The notes under the pieces: generated by a model
Seen by the model: only the letters and a program-made list of their open reading frames with translations
Told to the model about the DNA's origin: nothing
Database searches by the model: none
Program-made: the position numbers and the translations under genes
Shown here: in pieces, positions 54,849 through 63,741 of the stretch
Layout of the letters: the number at the start of each line of letters is the position of its first letter
How positions within the stretch are numbered: position 1 is the stretch's first letter
Assembly: GCF_900473935.1 (NCBI RefSeq)
Contig: NZ_UCNN01000030.1
Coordinates: forward strand, 1 to 64,000
Length of the DNA: 64,000 nucleotides
Origin: Synechococcus sp. UW105
GTDB taxonomy: Bacteria > Cyanobacteriota > Cyanobacteriia > PCC-6307 > Cyanobiaceae
Direction: 5' to 3'

Positions 54849-56522
54849 TTAATGCCGCTCGACAGGGCGTCGACCGAGATTGCGACCCATGCCTTGGGCG
54901 ATGCCGCGGCCGACAAGACCAATGGCACGGCCAATCACCTGAGTCAGAACCACCACCATCAGGTCACCGATGCGTTGGACCAATGCTTGAACCTGGGGTG
55001 CAATCGCATCTCGGGCTTCGAGCAGAAGAGCTACCTGCTGTTGCCACCAGCCCAGTGTGCGTAATTCATCATCACGGGGTTCGGTTAGAAGCAGAGGCTC
55101 AATGCGTCCTGCGCGCAGTTGGTAGAGCAGACGTTGGCTTTCATAAAGCCGAACCGGCCGTAGCACCCAGCCCTGCCAGCGTGACTGGTTGTTGAGTTGG
55201 TTGCGCAAACGTTCCAGTTCGCGAGTTGAGATCAAACGCTGGTCCAGAAGATAACGACGCAGTTCCGGCCACTCGCCGCAGATCCCAAGCAATTCGGCAC
55301 TAATCAGTTCGGCATTGCGGACCAGCCAGTTGCTGACAAGGGTCTCCAGTTGCAAAAGAGCCCTGGGATGGTCGGCGGGGAGGAGCTGACCGTCCACAAG
55401 AACGGGTTGGTCACGTAGCAGTGGATCGAGCATCCGGCGTGGATCAGGCAGTTCTTCATCCCGTTGGCTCAGATCTGAATCGTCAATCAACTGCTGCGCG
55501 ACGCTCTGCAACGCTTCACCACGAGGAAGGCGCACATAGTTTCCGGTCATCGCTTGGATCGCCTGGCGCCTCAACTCGGGTTGGAGACTTAGCCATTGCT
55601 CTTCAACGTCCGTGGGCTGGATCGAGCTGGTCTGGGTTCTCAGACGTTCGATGACCTGGTCGAGTTGGTTGAGAAGGGCAAGCAGCAGATCACGTCGGCG
55701 TTCTGGATGGAGACCCTCAATCGCTAGCAATCTGCCGGTGCCATTCCCCAAACCAGTGACTAATGCGGTCTGGACCCGCTCTTGGATCGACGCCCAGACC
55801 GCCATCGCATTGCGTTCTCTCACGGTGATGGCCATTCCCGATCCAAGCGGCGCAGGCTGCTCGGAGTGGGTGTCGCTACCCGTGGTTAAACCGTGATGTG
55901 CCAAGGGTTGCGCGTCTGCAAGCCCAACTTGCAAGGGGCCCCAGAGCCAAAGCAACAGGTTGCGGGCGCTTCTCAGCTCCCGCTGACGGCCTTCCAGCAA
56001 AAAACGGAGGAGCAGGTTCTCCGGTGGGGGGATCAACAGAGCATCGATCAGTTGAAGATCGTTGCTGATCTGTTGCAGCCCACTGCTGAGCAGCCATTGG
56101 CCGAGCCCCATCGGAGCTTGTTGTTCTGGTTGTGCTGCTGCTGAGTCGAAGAGGCGAATGATTCGGCCGCCATTTAAAAGAGTGGAGATCCCCTCACGCA
56201 GAGTGGGTAGGTCTGGAGCCTGAAGCAGTCCAGGACAGTCCAGATTGAGCAGATCGCTTGTGGATAGTCGCAGAGACTTCGGCAGCAACAACAGCAACGG
56301 TGAGGGTTGCCAGTACTCCTGTAGCTTGATCAGTTCCGCTTGAAGCAGGCTGAGCGACTGCACATCTTCGACGGACCAAACCACCAGACAGGGGTGCGAT
56401 TTGAGCTGATCTGCCCGTAGACAGACAGCGCATTCAGGATCGTCGGCTGTGAGTTGGAGAGCTAGCGACTCACCCAGAAGTCCAGGAGCCAGCAGCAGGA
56501 TCTCGGCTTTCGCAGCGTTCAC
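54849..56522 (-). CDS. DUF3685 (Ycf55-related) protein
   Basis: 557 residues from a GTG at 56522 (VNAAKAEILLLAPGLLGESL); a TTG at 56564 would add 14 residues. The N-terminal 120 residues look like a receiver-type domain without the phosphorylatable Asp pattern. The long helical C-terminal part carries the DUF3685 signature. The family is found in cyanobacteria and red-algal plastids (Ycf55); its function is unknown. It lies 29 bases after the Fur gene end. Confidence 0.75.
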   Translation of the reverse strand: MNAAKAEILLLAPGLLGESLALQLTADDPECAVCLRADQLKSHPCLVVWSVEDVQSLSLLQAELIKLQEYWQPSPLLLLLPKSLRLSTSDLLNLDCPGLLQAPDLPTLREGISTLLNGGRIIRLFDSAAAQPEQQAPMGLGQWLLSSGLQQISNDLQLIDALLIPPPENLLLRFLLEGRQRELRSARNLLLWLWGPLQVGLADAQPLAHHGLTTGSDTHSEQPAPLGSGMAITVRERNAMAVWASIQERVQTALVTGLGNGTGRLLAIEGLHPERRRDLLLALLNQLDQVIERLRTQTSSIQPTDVEEQWLSLQPELRRQAIQAMTGNYVRLPRGEALQSVAQQLIDDSDLSQRDEELPDPRRMLDPLLRDQPVLVDGQLLPADHPRALLQLETLVSNWLVRNAELISAELLGICGEWPELRRYLLDQRLISTRELERLRNQLNNQSRWQGWVLRPVRLYESQRLLYQLRAGRIEPLLLTEPRDDELRTLGWWQQQVALLLEARDAIAPQVQALVQRIGDLMVVVLTQVIGRAIGLVGRGIAQGMGRNLGRRPVERH

Positions 56523-56593
56523 CGGGTCACCAGCAGGTCCAACTGCTTCAAACGTAACGAGCAAATGGAGGGATCTCCAGTGCCGAGTGCAGA

Positions 56594-57052
56594 TCAGTTT
56601 CCGCTTCGCCGACCGTTGAGCTGAAGGGTGTAGGACTCAATGCGATAGCCGGTAACGGTCTCGATCCGTTCCAGCAGATCTGCGGGGAGTTTCACATCGA
56701 TGTCTTCGATACGCCCACTGTCGAGGCAGGTGAGGTGACTGTGGGGATCGCTCCGGTAGCCGTAAAGCCGTCCATTGGCCCGGTCGAGGCACTCGATCAC
56801 ACCCGCGGATTGAAGCGCTTCGAGGTTCTGATAAACGGAGGTGTGGCCAATACTCCGGCCCCGGGCATTCAACTTCTCAAAAATGTCACGTGCACTCATA
56901 TGGCTTGCTTCACTCCACAGCAGATCGAGCACCATGCGGCGCTGTCGACTGAGGCGCATACCAAGCGTTCGACAGCGTTCGAAGGCGTCATGCACCCCTT
57001 GACCGATCAGTGACGGTTCAGAAGGCGAATTGTCACCAGATCTGCCCGTCAC
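56594..57052 (-). CDS. Fur-family transcriptional regulator
   Basis: 152 residues from a GTG. The winged helix (MRLSRQRRMVLDLLWSEASH, then GHTSVYQNLEALQSAG) and dimerisation domain fit Fur/PerR/Zur. The metal region reads DPHSHLTCLDSGRI, so the usual C-x2-C after the His cluster has lost its second Cys, and there is no C-terminal Cys pair. The metal and targets are unknown. Next to hisA and DUF3685 rather than an iron operon. Confidence 0.85.
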   Translation of the reverse strand: MTGRSGDNSPSEPSLIGQGVHDAFERCRTLGMRLSRQRRMVLDLLWSEASHMSARDIFEKLNARGRSIGHTSVYQNLEALQSAGVIECLDRANGRLYGYRSDPHSHLTCLDSGRIEDIDVKLPADLLERIETVTGYRIESYTLQLNGRRSGN

Positions 57053-57103
57053 AGTCGTTGATGAAGTGACTTCACCTTAAGAGGACGGTTCTCTCAATGC
57101 ACG

Positions 57104-57871
57104 TCAGGCCAGAGCGTTCATGCCAGTGTCTGGATCCTGAAGGCGGCCTTCTCCGATGGCCTGAATCGCCTCTTTCAGCGTCACTCGGCCGTCGTAGAGC
57201 GCGCGACCGACAATCACGCCAGAGACGCCATGTGCGGCAAGACCAAGCAGTGCCAAGAGATCGGCCATGCAGCCCACGCCTCCGGAGGCGATCACAGGAA
57301 CTGAGCTGGCTTCAGCCATGCAGCGAAGGGCATCGAGATTCGGCCCGGCAAGAGTTCCGTCTGTGGCGATATCGGTGCTGATGATGGCAGCAAGACCGGT
57401 GCGGCTGAGCTCGCGGGCTAGGGACGTGGCTTCCACATCACTCTCCTTCAACCAGCCTCGTGTGGCGACCTTGCCGTCTCGGGCGTCAATCCCCACCACG
57501 ATTCGTCCGGGGTGTTTGTCTGCCAGATCTTTCACCAGACCTGGATCCTCGATCGCTGCGGTGCCAAGGATGACCCGATCAAGGCCGTAATCCAGCAGGG
57601 ACTCTGCCCGCTCGAAAGAGCGCACCCCACCGCCCAGCTGTACAGGAATCGATAGCGCTTCAGTGATCCTGCGCACCATGGCGTCATTGACCGGAGCACC
57701 ACTTTTGGCACCATCGAGATCGACAAGATGGAGACGGCTTGCGCCTTGCTCTTGCCAGCTCAGGGCCTGGGTGACGGGGTCATCGCTGAATTGGGTGACC
57801 TGGTCGTAGTCCCCCTGATGCAGGCGCACGCAGGCTCCATCGAGAAGGTCGATGGCGGGGATGATCTCCAT
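57104..57871 (-). CDS. hisA: ProFAR isomerase (HisA)
   Basis: 255 residues from ATG 57871 (MEIIPAIDLLDGACVRLHQG). TIM barrel with IIPAIDLLDGACVRL (first catalytic Asp), VQLGGGVRSFERAESLLDYG, IISTDIATDGTLAGPNLDAL (second Asp) and VIASGGVGCMADLLAL. It isomerises ProFAR in histidine synthesis. Divergent from the CSP41-like gene. Confidence 0.96.
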   Translation of the reverse strand: MEIIPAIDLLDGACVRLHQGDYDQVTQFSDDPVTQALSWQEQGASRLHLVDLDGAKSGAPVNDAMVRRITEALSIPVQLGGGVRSFERAESLLDYGLDRVILGTAAIEDPGLVKDLADKHPGRIVVGIDARDGKVATRGWLKESDVEATSLARELSRTGLAAIISTDIATDGTLAGPNLDALRCMAEASSVPVIASGGVGCMADLLALLGLAAHGVSGVIVGRALYDGRVTLKEAIQAIGEGRLQDPDTGMNALA

Positions 57872-57953
57872 GCGTCTGGTCAGTGATCTCTTGATCATCC
57901 TGCAGTGCTGAGTCACGACACACGCTTCAATAGCGGCGAGTGGCGCTGATGTG

Positions 57954-58877
57954 ATGAAGATCCTTGTGATGGGTGGAACCCGTTTTGTGGGGAAGCCTCT
58001 GGTGGCATCCTTGTTGGCTCAGGGGCATGAGCTCACACTCTTCACCCGAGGGCGTCAAGCCGCTCCTGATGCTGTTGTGCATCTCAAAGGCGATCGCACC
58101 AATCCGGAGGATCTGCTGCAGCTCAAAGGTCAGCACTTCGATGTGATCATCGATAGTTCAGGTCGTTCACTGGGTGACACCCAGTCGGTGGTGGCCGTTA
58201 CCGGCGCGCCTTCACACCGGCTTCTTTATGTCAGCTCTGCGGGTGTTTACGCCGGTTCGGATGTTTGGCCGTTGGACGAGCAGGCGGAGGTGGATCCTGC
58301 CAGTCGTCACGCTGGTAAGGCGGAAACCGAGGCTTGGTTGCTGCGGGAGGGGATCCCCTTCACCAGCTTCAGGCCGACCTACATCGTGGGCCCGGGCAAC
58401 TACAACCCTGTGGAACGGTGGTTCTTCGATCGTGTTTGTCATGACCTACCGGTGCCGATGCCCGGTGATGGAACCACGATCACGCAGTTGGGGCATGTGG
58501 ACGACCTCGCCGACGCGATGCTGAAGTCTCTGGCCGTGGATGCAGCGGCGAATCGGATCTACAACTGCTCTTCTCGCAAAGGAATCACCTTCTCTGGTGT
58601 CGTGAAGGCGGCTGCTCTGGCCTGCGGTAAGGATCCCAGCACTGTGGACATCCGTCACTTCGATCCCAGTGGTCTGAATCCAAAGGCTCGAAAGGCCTTT
58701 CCGTTACGGCTTGACCATTTCCTTACCGACGTGAGCCGCGCCGAACGAGAGCTTGCCTGGGTGCCTCGCTTTGATGCCATCTCAGCGTTCCAGCACAACT
58801 ACGATCTCGACTACAGCCAACGACCATCAGCGTCCCCCGATGTCAGTGGTGATGCGGCCTTGATCGGCTTGGCCTGA
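57954..58877 (+). CDS. NAD-dependent epimerase-like protein (CSP41-type)
   Basis: 307 residues from ATG 57954. N-terminal GGTRFVGKPLVASLLAQGHE and LLYVSSAGVYAGSDVWPLDE, with RPTYIVGPGNYNPVERWFFD, match the SDR subgroup of plastid CSP41 RNA-binding proteins. The plant proteins bind and cleave stem-loop RNA; whether this one acts on RNA or sugars is not shown. Its 3' end overlaps pgsA (convergent) by 35 bases. Confidence 0.8.
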   Translation: MKILVMGGTRFVGKPLVASLLAQGHELTLFTRGRQAAPDAVVHLKGDRTNPEDLLQLKGQHFDVIIDSSGRSLGDTQSVVAVTGAPSHRLLYVSSAGVYAGSDVWPLDEQAEVDPASRHAGKAETEAWLLREGIPFTSFRPTYIVGPGNYNPVERWFFDRVCHDLPVPMPGDGTTITQLGHVDDLADAMLKSLAVDAAANRIYNCSSRKGITFSGVVKAAALACGKDPSTVDIRHFDPSGLNPKARKAFPLRLDHFLTDVSRAERELAWVPRFDAISAFQHNYDLDYSQRPSASPDVSGDAALIGLA

Positions 58878-59418
58878 GGTACCCCACCGCTGAGTGAAGG
58901 GCTAAAAGCAGCGAAGGCCAGAACAGCCACCACCCCAGTTGTTGCAAGGTCAGGATCAGAGGCTCTGGCCCCCAAGCATCGGGCCAGAGCAACAAGAGCA
59001 GGCTGATGAATTGCAAAACGGTCTTCGCTTTTCCCCATTGCGACGCTGGCGCCCCATCGTCGGCATCCCTGCGCCAACCTGAGATCAACATCTCCCTGGC
59101 GAGTAAGAGCCAGACCGCCCACAGAGGCAGGGTTTGATGTGTCGCCAACCAGATCAGAGGAGCGGCGAGGAGGAGCTTGTCGGCGAGTGGATCAAGCCGA
59201 GCTCCCCAGCTGCTGCCCCCACCTGCTCGTCTCGCCATCCAGCCATCAAGGGCATCGCTGATACCAGCCAGTAGAAGGAGGTTCCAGGCCAGGGCTTGTT
59301 GCTGGGCGATCAGCGCGATCAGCAAAGGAAGACCTGCTATGGCCCTGAATACGGTGAGGCGATCGGCCCAGGTGCGCCATCGGGATTCCAAGCTCAGAAT
59401 GCATGCAGTTGGTTGCAT
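58843..59418 (-). CDS. pgsA: CDP-diacylglycerol-glycerol-3-phosphate 3-phosphatidyltransferase
   Basis: 191 residues from ATG 59418 (MQPTACILSLESRWRTWADR). CDP-alcohol phosphotransferase motif DALDGWMARR followed by GARLDPLADKL (D-x2-D-G-x2-A-R-x8-G-x3-D-x3-D). Four or five membrane helices. It makes phosphatidylglycerol phosphate. Its start is only 3 bases from the start of the divergent CBS gene. Confidence 0.9.
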   Translation of the reverse strand: MQPTACILSLESRWRTWADRLTVFRAIAGLPLLIALIAQQQALAWNLLLLAGISDALDGWMARRAGGGSSWGARLDPLADKLLLAAPLIWLATHQTLPLWAVWLLLAREMLISGWRRDADDGAPASQWGKAKTVLQFISLLLLLWPDAWGPEPLILTLQQLGWWLFWPSLLLALHSAVGYLRPSRSRPHHH

Positions 59419-59421
59419 TCC

Positions 59422-59892
59422 ATGGTGCTTCAGCAGACGGTCCGTGATGTGATGACCTCTCCGGTCTTGACCGTCACGCCTGAAACCGAGCTTCAGGAAG
59501 CTGTGAGATTGCTCAGTCAGCATCACATCAGTGGGCTTGCAGTGGTCAACGGCAAGCGTGAACTGATCGGTGAATTGACCGAGCAGAATCTGATGGTGCG
59601 AGAGAGCGGTGTGGATGCCGGTCCTTACGTCATGCTTCTGGACAGCGTGATTTATCTGCGCAATCCACTGAACTGGGACAAACAGGTCCACCAGGTACTC
59701 GGTAACGCGGTGCAGGATCTGATGGTTGATGACACGCACTCCTGTGCCGAAACACTGCCTTTGCCTAAGGCAGCTGCTCTGCTGCATGAGCGCAGTACCC
59801 AACGTCTTTATGTTGTGAATGAAAGCAAGCAACCTGTCGGCGTGATTACCCGAGGGGATGTGGTGAGAGCTCTCGCTGATCAGGGTGGTTGA
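59422..59892 (+). CDS. CBS-domain pair protein
   Basis: 156 residues from ATG 59422 (MVLQQTVRDVMTSPVLTVTP). Two CBS domains: V-R-D-V-M-T-S-P-V...HHISGLAVVNGKRELIGELT, and VQDLMVDDTHSCAETLPLPK...RLYVVNESKQPVGVITRGDV. They form a nucleotide-sensing Bateman module; no fused enzyme is present, so it probably regulates a partner. It overlaps the next gene (TGATG). Confidence 0.85.
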   Translation: MVLQQTVRDVMTSPVLTVTPETELQEAVRLLSQHHISGLAVVNGKRELIGELTEQNLMVRESGVDAGPYVMLLDSVIYLRNPLNWDKQVHQVLGNAVQDLMVDDTHSCAETLPLPKAAALLHERSTQRLYVVNESKQPVGVITRGDVVRALADQGG

Positions 59893-60209
59893 TGCGTAAC
59901 GCTTTGATCAACGCGATCCGTCCTGCTGCTCTGATTCTCCTGGCGCTGGGGACGACACTTGGACTCCCTCTCCAGCCGGCACAGCCGCAGGCTTCACGTC
60001 GTCCTGTCGATGAAATGGAAGAAAGTGATTTCCTTGATCTTGTTGATCAGGAAGGGCTTGTGCTGATCACTGCCATCGGTGTGGAGGCGGTTGATGCAGA
60101 GGCTCGTCGGCAACGGCTCAGCCTTCCTGCTTTGGGTTACTGGTCACCTGATGGAGGTTGCTTCCGCCGTCCTCCGCAGGATGACTGCAATGGAATTTTT
60201 AACCCCTGA
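59892..60209 (+). CDS. Small exported hypothetical protein
   Basis: 105 residues from ATG 59892. A hydrophobic N-terminus (about 10-27) suggests a signal or anchor. A soluble part with DEMEESDFLDLVDQEGLVLI follows, and a C-terminus with two Cys (GGCFRRPPQDDCNG). Co-translated with the CBS gene. Unknown function. Confidence 0.5.
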   Translation: MRNALINAIRPAALILLALGTTLGLPLQPAQPQASRRPVDEMEESDFLDLVDQEGLVLITAIGVEAVDAEARRQRLSLPALGYWSPDGGCFRRPPQDDCNGIFNP

Positions 60210-60216
60210 AATCTCC

Positions 60217-61740
60217 TTAGGGCATTGGTGGAGGCAGCAGTGGCGGCGGCGGCGCGTCATGGAATTGTTCCGGCTGTTGATCCGCGGAAAAATCGTTTTC
60301 AGCTCTCTCGCCCATGCCTTCGGTCTCACTGGGTTGGGGGATGGCCACGGGGTCAGGCATGACAAGCGGGGGTGGCAAGTCAGGTGGCAGGGTCGGGCGG
60401 AGAGTTGGTTCAGCAGGAGAAAGTTGCTGTTCGGCAGAGTCTCCGGGAATGGGGTTGGGGGCGGGGCTGAGACTCTCTCTCAAGACCAGAGGATCTGCGG
60501 TAATCGGTGGCTCAGGCAGAGGGGAGCGATCAGAGGGGATCTCCAATGTTTGCTCTGCTTGGCGATCCGGTCGTTGAGCAGGCCCCGATCTTGGTGGCCA
60601 GATCATGCGTGCAACCGGTTCTACGCCTTGTTCCATCACCCGGTTCAGTCCTGCGAGAGAGCGGTCTAAGAGCCGTCCTGCAAACCATTGACTGCAGTCC
60701 AAGGGATTGGAACAGCGTTGATTCATCCTGATTTTCAGCCCGATGTTGTCCATCAGGTCACCGCGTAAGGGGGCGCGACGTTGACTCAAACGCAGCAGGT
60801 ATGGAACGTGCACGAAACTGGTCGCGCCGCCACTGATCCAATTGGCGTCCTCTTCTGTAAAACCTTTGACCCCAGGAATAATCAGTCGGCTCTTGGAGGC
60901 GTGATCGGGTAGATAGGCGCTCACTAGCCCGCGACGTCTTGCCAGGTCTCGTGTTTGCTCGAGTGTGAGGCCGTCTTTGCTCATCAACATCTCAAGTCGG
61001 CCGTCCTGACGGAGCCCGAACACCATCCGGATCCTTGGCAGGTAGTAGCGGATCCGTTGGCCCATGCTGATGCTGTAAGCACCTGTGTAAGCCGCAGGCG
61101 GCTCTTCCAAGTCGTTGTAAACGCTGTGAAGCCCCCCGATGAATGTGTCGTAGAGCGCGGATTTCTCCGCTGTCAGTTCGCCATAACTGAAATCGACTCC
61201 TCCGTCTTTGCGGATGCCGATCGAAGCGCGTTGACGCGCAGCGGTGCGGTTACGCCCCTTCCAGACCTTTTGACCGAACTTGAGGTCTCCCAAGGGCACG
61301 GTGATCTCCTGGCCCCCTGCTTCGAGGTGACGCTCGTACATCGGCCCGGTGACGTAGGCCAGAGCAGCCGTGTCCTGGAAGGCATCCTGTTCACGGTCCC
61401 ATCCCTCCAGCAGTCCGATCCTCACTTTGCGGGGATCGAAATCAAGGGCGTAAACCTCATCATCAGGCACGTAGCGAAACGCACCTCCGGCCTCGCCCAG
61501 ATTGTCGAAACTTGCGCTGGTGCCCTGCTCCCCTGGGCCAGGAGTGTCGGGTGCTAGGGCAATGAGCGTGGCGAACGTGATCAGGGGTAAGCCAACAATC
61601 CAGAGCCGTTTGCGCAGTAGCCATGGACGCCTCCTGCGGCGTGCTTGCCGCCGGCTCTTGGTCTTTGGAAGGCGTTGTGGCGATTCAGGCTGAGGCTTTC
61701 GTGCTCTGGCCTGGGCCGATTTGGAGAGAGTGCTGGTCAC
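60217..61740 (-). CDS. Large membrane-anchored protein with proline-rich tail, hypothetical
   Basis: 507 residues from a GTG that overlaps the pdeM stop (GTGA). A very basic N-terminus (about 10-40) is followed by one membrane helix (46-62). A globular domain of about 300 residues (VYALDFDPRKVRIGLLEGWD, RMVFGLRQDGRLEMLMSKDG) has a weak resemblance to phosphodiester glycosidase (NAGPA-like) proteins. The last about 120 residues are Pro/Glu/Ser-rich, ending in poly-proline. It may span the cell envelope. Confidence 0.6.
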   Translation of the reverse strand: MTSTLSKSAQARARKPQPESPQRLPKTKSRRQARRRRRPWLLRKRLWIVGLPLITFATLIALAPDTPGPGEQGTSASFDNLGEAGGAFRYVPDDEVYALDFDPRKVRIGLLEGWDREQDAFQDTAALAYVTGPMYERHLEAGGQEITVPLGDLKFGQKVWKGRNRTAARQRASIGIRKDGGVDFSYGELTAEKSALYDTFIGGLHSVYNDLEEPPAAYTGAYSISMGQRIRYYLPRIRMVFGLRQDGRLEMLMSKDGLTLEQTRDLARRRGLVSAYLPDHASKSRLIIPGVKGFTEEDANWISGGATSFVHVPYLLRLSQRRAPLRGDLMDNIGLKIRMNQRCSNPLDCSQWFAGRLLDRSLAGLNRVMEQGVEPVARMIWPPRSGPAQRPDRQAEQTLEIPSDRSPLPEPPITADPLVLRESLSPAPNPIPGDSAEQQLSPAEPTLRPTLPPDLPPPLVMPDPVAIPQPSETEGMGERAENDFSADQQPEQFHDAPPPPLLPPPMP

Positions 61741-62426
61741 CTGGCCACCCTCGCTTCATCCCGGTTGGGATGGGGTTCAAACCAAGGCACGATGGCATGG
61801 TCCGCCACGAGCCATTTGCGATATCCCTCGTCGCAGTGATGACCACCCGTCAATTGCCCAAAGGCCGGAATCAGCAGACGCTGTTGAGAAGGGTTGTAGG
61901 CAAAGCAGGGAAGCCTGAGCCTGTCGCAACCGTTGCCAATGCCGGCAACTGGATGAACATGACCGCAGACATTGAGCAGCTGATCCTGCTGTTTAGGCGG
62001 TGTTTCCGGTTCATGGCTTAACCAGAGGTCTCCGCATCGATAACTGGGCTGTTGAGGCAGGCCCTCGATCCGGCTGGAGCGGTCGTGGTTGCCTCCGATC
62101 AACCTCACAGGGCAGCCACAGAGATCTGGAAGCGAGCGCAAGATTTGGCGCAACCTCTCGGTGAGCCCCAGTTCGCCATGGATCAGATCCCCAAGCACGA
62201 TTAGCAGTTGAGGGCTGAAGCGTTGGCAGAGCTCGATTAAGGGGTTGAGGGTGCCTTGATCGCCATCGCTAGGGATCGGGATGCCATGGCGTTGAAACAG
62301 TTCGGCCTTGCCGAGATGCAAATCAGCGACGAACAACTGGCTGGCCTTGGGTCTCCACAGAGCACGATCGGCCAGAAAAACCAGCTCCTCACGTTGCCAT
62401 TGCCAGGTGTGACTTATCCCCGGCAT
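61737..62426 (-). CDS. pdeM: PdeM-type metallophosphoesterase
   Basis: 229 residues. Calcineurin-like metal motifs in order are VADLHLGKAELFQ, IVLGDLIHGE, LIGGNHDRSSR and VCGHVHPVAG. The length and the LADRALWRPKASQLFVADLH start fit the ligase-associated DNA damage response endonuclease PdeM. In many bacteria it is next to a ligase and a helicase; here it is next to a membrane protein. The exact activity is not shown. Confidence 0.85.
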   Translation of the reverse strand: MPGISHTWQWQREELVFLADRALWRPKASQLFVADLHLGKAELFQRHGIPIPSDGDQGTLNPLIELCQRFSPQLLIVLGDLIHGELGLTERLRQILRSLPDLCGCPVRLIGGNHDRSSRIEGLPQQPSYRCGDLWLSHEPETPPKQQDQLLNVCGHVHPVAGIGNGCDRLRLPCFAYNPSQQRLLIPAFGQLTGGHHCDEGYRKWLVADHAIVPWFEPHPNRDEARVAR

Positions 62427-62548
62427 GGGTCGAGCCTGATGTCAGATCCGCAGTGCATTTGAGCATCTTGGCGAATAACACCTGTATTGGCCAGCACATT
62501 CCTTGAAGAAATGCCAATGTGCGTCCATGTAATTGCTGTGATTTCCGC

Positions 62549-62629
62549 ATGACCCTGGCATTGCTTCTTGCTCTGGCTGGTTCGCTTGTGGCGATGGGCC
62601 TGATTGTGCGACGTCTCGATCAGGGTTGA
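62549..62629 (+). CDS. Very small membrane ORF (26 residues) upstream of the receptor gene
   Basis: Begins MTLALLLALAGSLVAMGLIV and ends RRLDQG at a TGA (62627-62629), which is 7 bases before the next ATG. One strongly hydrophobic helix with a basic C-terminus, consistent with a single-span peptide. No Shine-Dalgarno is evident. It could be a genuine small subunit, a leader peptide or chance. Confidence 0.4.
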   Translation: MTLALLLALAGSLVAMGLIVRRLDQG

Positions 62630-62636
62630 AGTTGTC

Positions 62637-63707
62637 ATGCAGCATCTGCGTCTTCTGCTGCTCGCGGTCATCCTTCTGGCCACCACACCTGTCGATGCCT
62701 TTGCAAGGGTGCTTCGGGTTGGAATTAGTGGCACAGCTCCCTTTGTCGTGAGAGAGGGGAGTGTCTACAGCGGTATCAGTGTCGAAATCTGGCAGGACGT
62801 ATCCACTCGCTTGAATCAGCCATTCGAGTGGGTTGGTCAGCCCAATACCGATGCGAGCCTGCGTGCACTTGCGAAGGGCGATCTTGACCTTGCTGTCGGT
62901 CCGATCAGCATTACGCCTCAGCGACTGGCTGATCCGCTGATTGATTTCACCCAGCCCTACTTCCTGGCCGAAGAAGGCTTGTTGGTGCCAATCACTGCGC
63001 CGAGCCTGTTCCGTCGCCTCCAACCGTTCTTTGGGCTGGCGGCACTCTCCTCTGCTGGAATTTTGGTCTTCCTGCTGTTTGTTGTCGGCAACCTGATCTG
63101 GTTGGCTGAACGTCGCCGCAACAGCGATCAATTCCCCCGCGCCTACGCCCATGGTGTTGGCAATGGCATGTGGTTCGCGTTGGTCACACTGACCACTGTT
63201 GGCTACGGCGATCGTGCCCCCCAGTCCCGCACCGGCAGAGCGATTGCCGGTGCCTGGATGGTTCTTTCCCTCGTTGCCCTTTCCTCGATCACCGCGGGCC
63301 TGGCGACCGCCTTCACCGTGTCCTTCTCAAGGACGGCGCCATCAGGGATTGAGTCTCTCGATGACCTCAGCCAGATGTCGGTCGCAGTGGTCAAGGGCAC
63401 CAGTGGCGAATCGCTCGCACGCTTCTACCGGGCTAGGTCTGAAGTGGCGGAGACCCTTCCGGAGGCGGTCAAACTGCTCAAGAGCCACCAGGTGGAGGCC
63501 GTGATGTTCGATTCCGTTCAGCTTCGGTACTACCTCAGTCAAAATCCGAGATCTGGGCTCAAAGTCTCTCCGTTCTCTGTCGCCAAGCAGGCTTACGGAT
63601 TTTCAGTGCCTGTAGGCAGCCCATTGCGCACACCGATTGATGTGCAGTTGGTCAATATGCAGCTCGACGGCAGGATCAAAAACATCACCCGTCAGGCCTT
63701 GAAGTAA
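62637..63707 (+). CDS. GluR0-type glutamate receptor/potassium channel
   Basis: 356 residues with a signal peptide cleaved near VDAFA. S1 of the ligand-binding lobe (about 25-120) has the anchor Arg in TPQRLADPLIDFTQPYF. A first membrane helix (about 130-157), a pore loop with the K+ filter TTVGYGD (186-192) and a second helix (about 205-230) follow. Then S2 with LSQMSVAVVKGTSGESLAR. The layout matches the cyanobacterial GluR0 ionotropic receptor, which opens a K+ pore on binding glutamate. The ligand here is not certain. Confidence 0.85.
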   Translation: MQHLRLLLLAVILLATTPVDAFARVLRVGISGTAPFVVREGSVYSGISVEIWQDVSTRLNQPFEWVGQPNTDASLRALAKGDLDLAVGPISITPQRLADPLIDFTQPYFLAEEGLLVPITAPSLFRRLQPFFGLAALSSAGILVFLLFVVGNLIWLAERRRNSDQFPRAYAHGVGNGMWFALVTLTTVGYGDRAPQSRTGRAIAGAWMVLSLVALSSITAGLATAFTVSFSRTAPSGIESLDDLSQMSVAVVKGTSGESLARFYRARSEVAETLPEAVKLLKSHQVEAVMFDSVQLRYYLSQNPRSGLKVSPFSVAKQAYGFSVPVGSPLRTPIDVQLVNMQLDGRIKNITRQALK

Positions 63708-63741
63708 GAACCTTTCGGGCTTTGCAGAGCAGGGGACGGTT

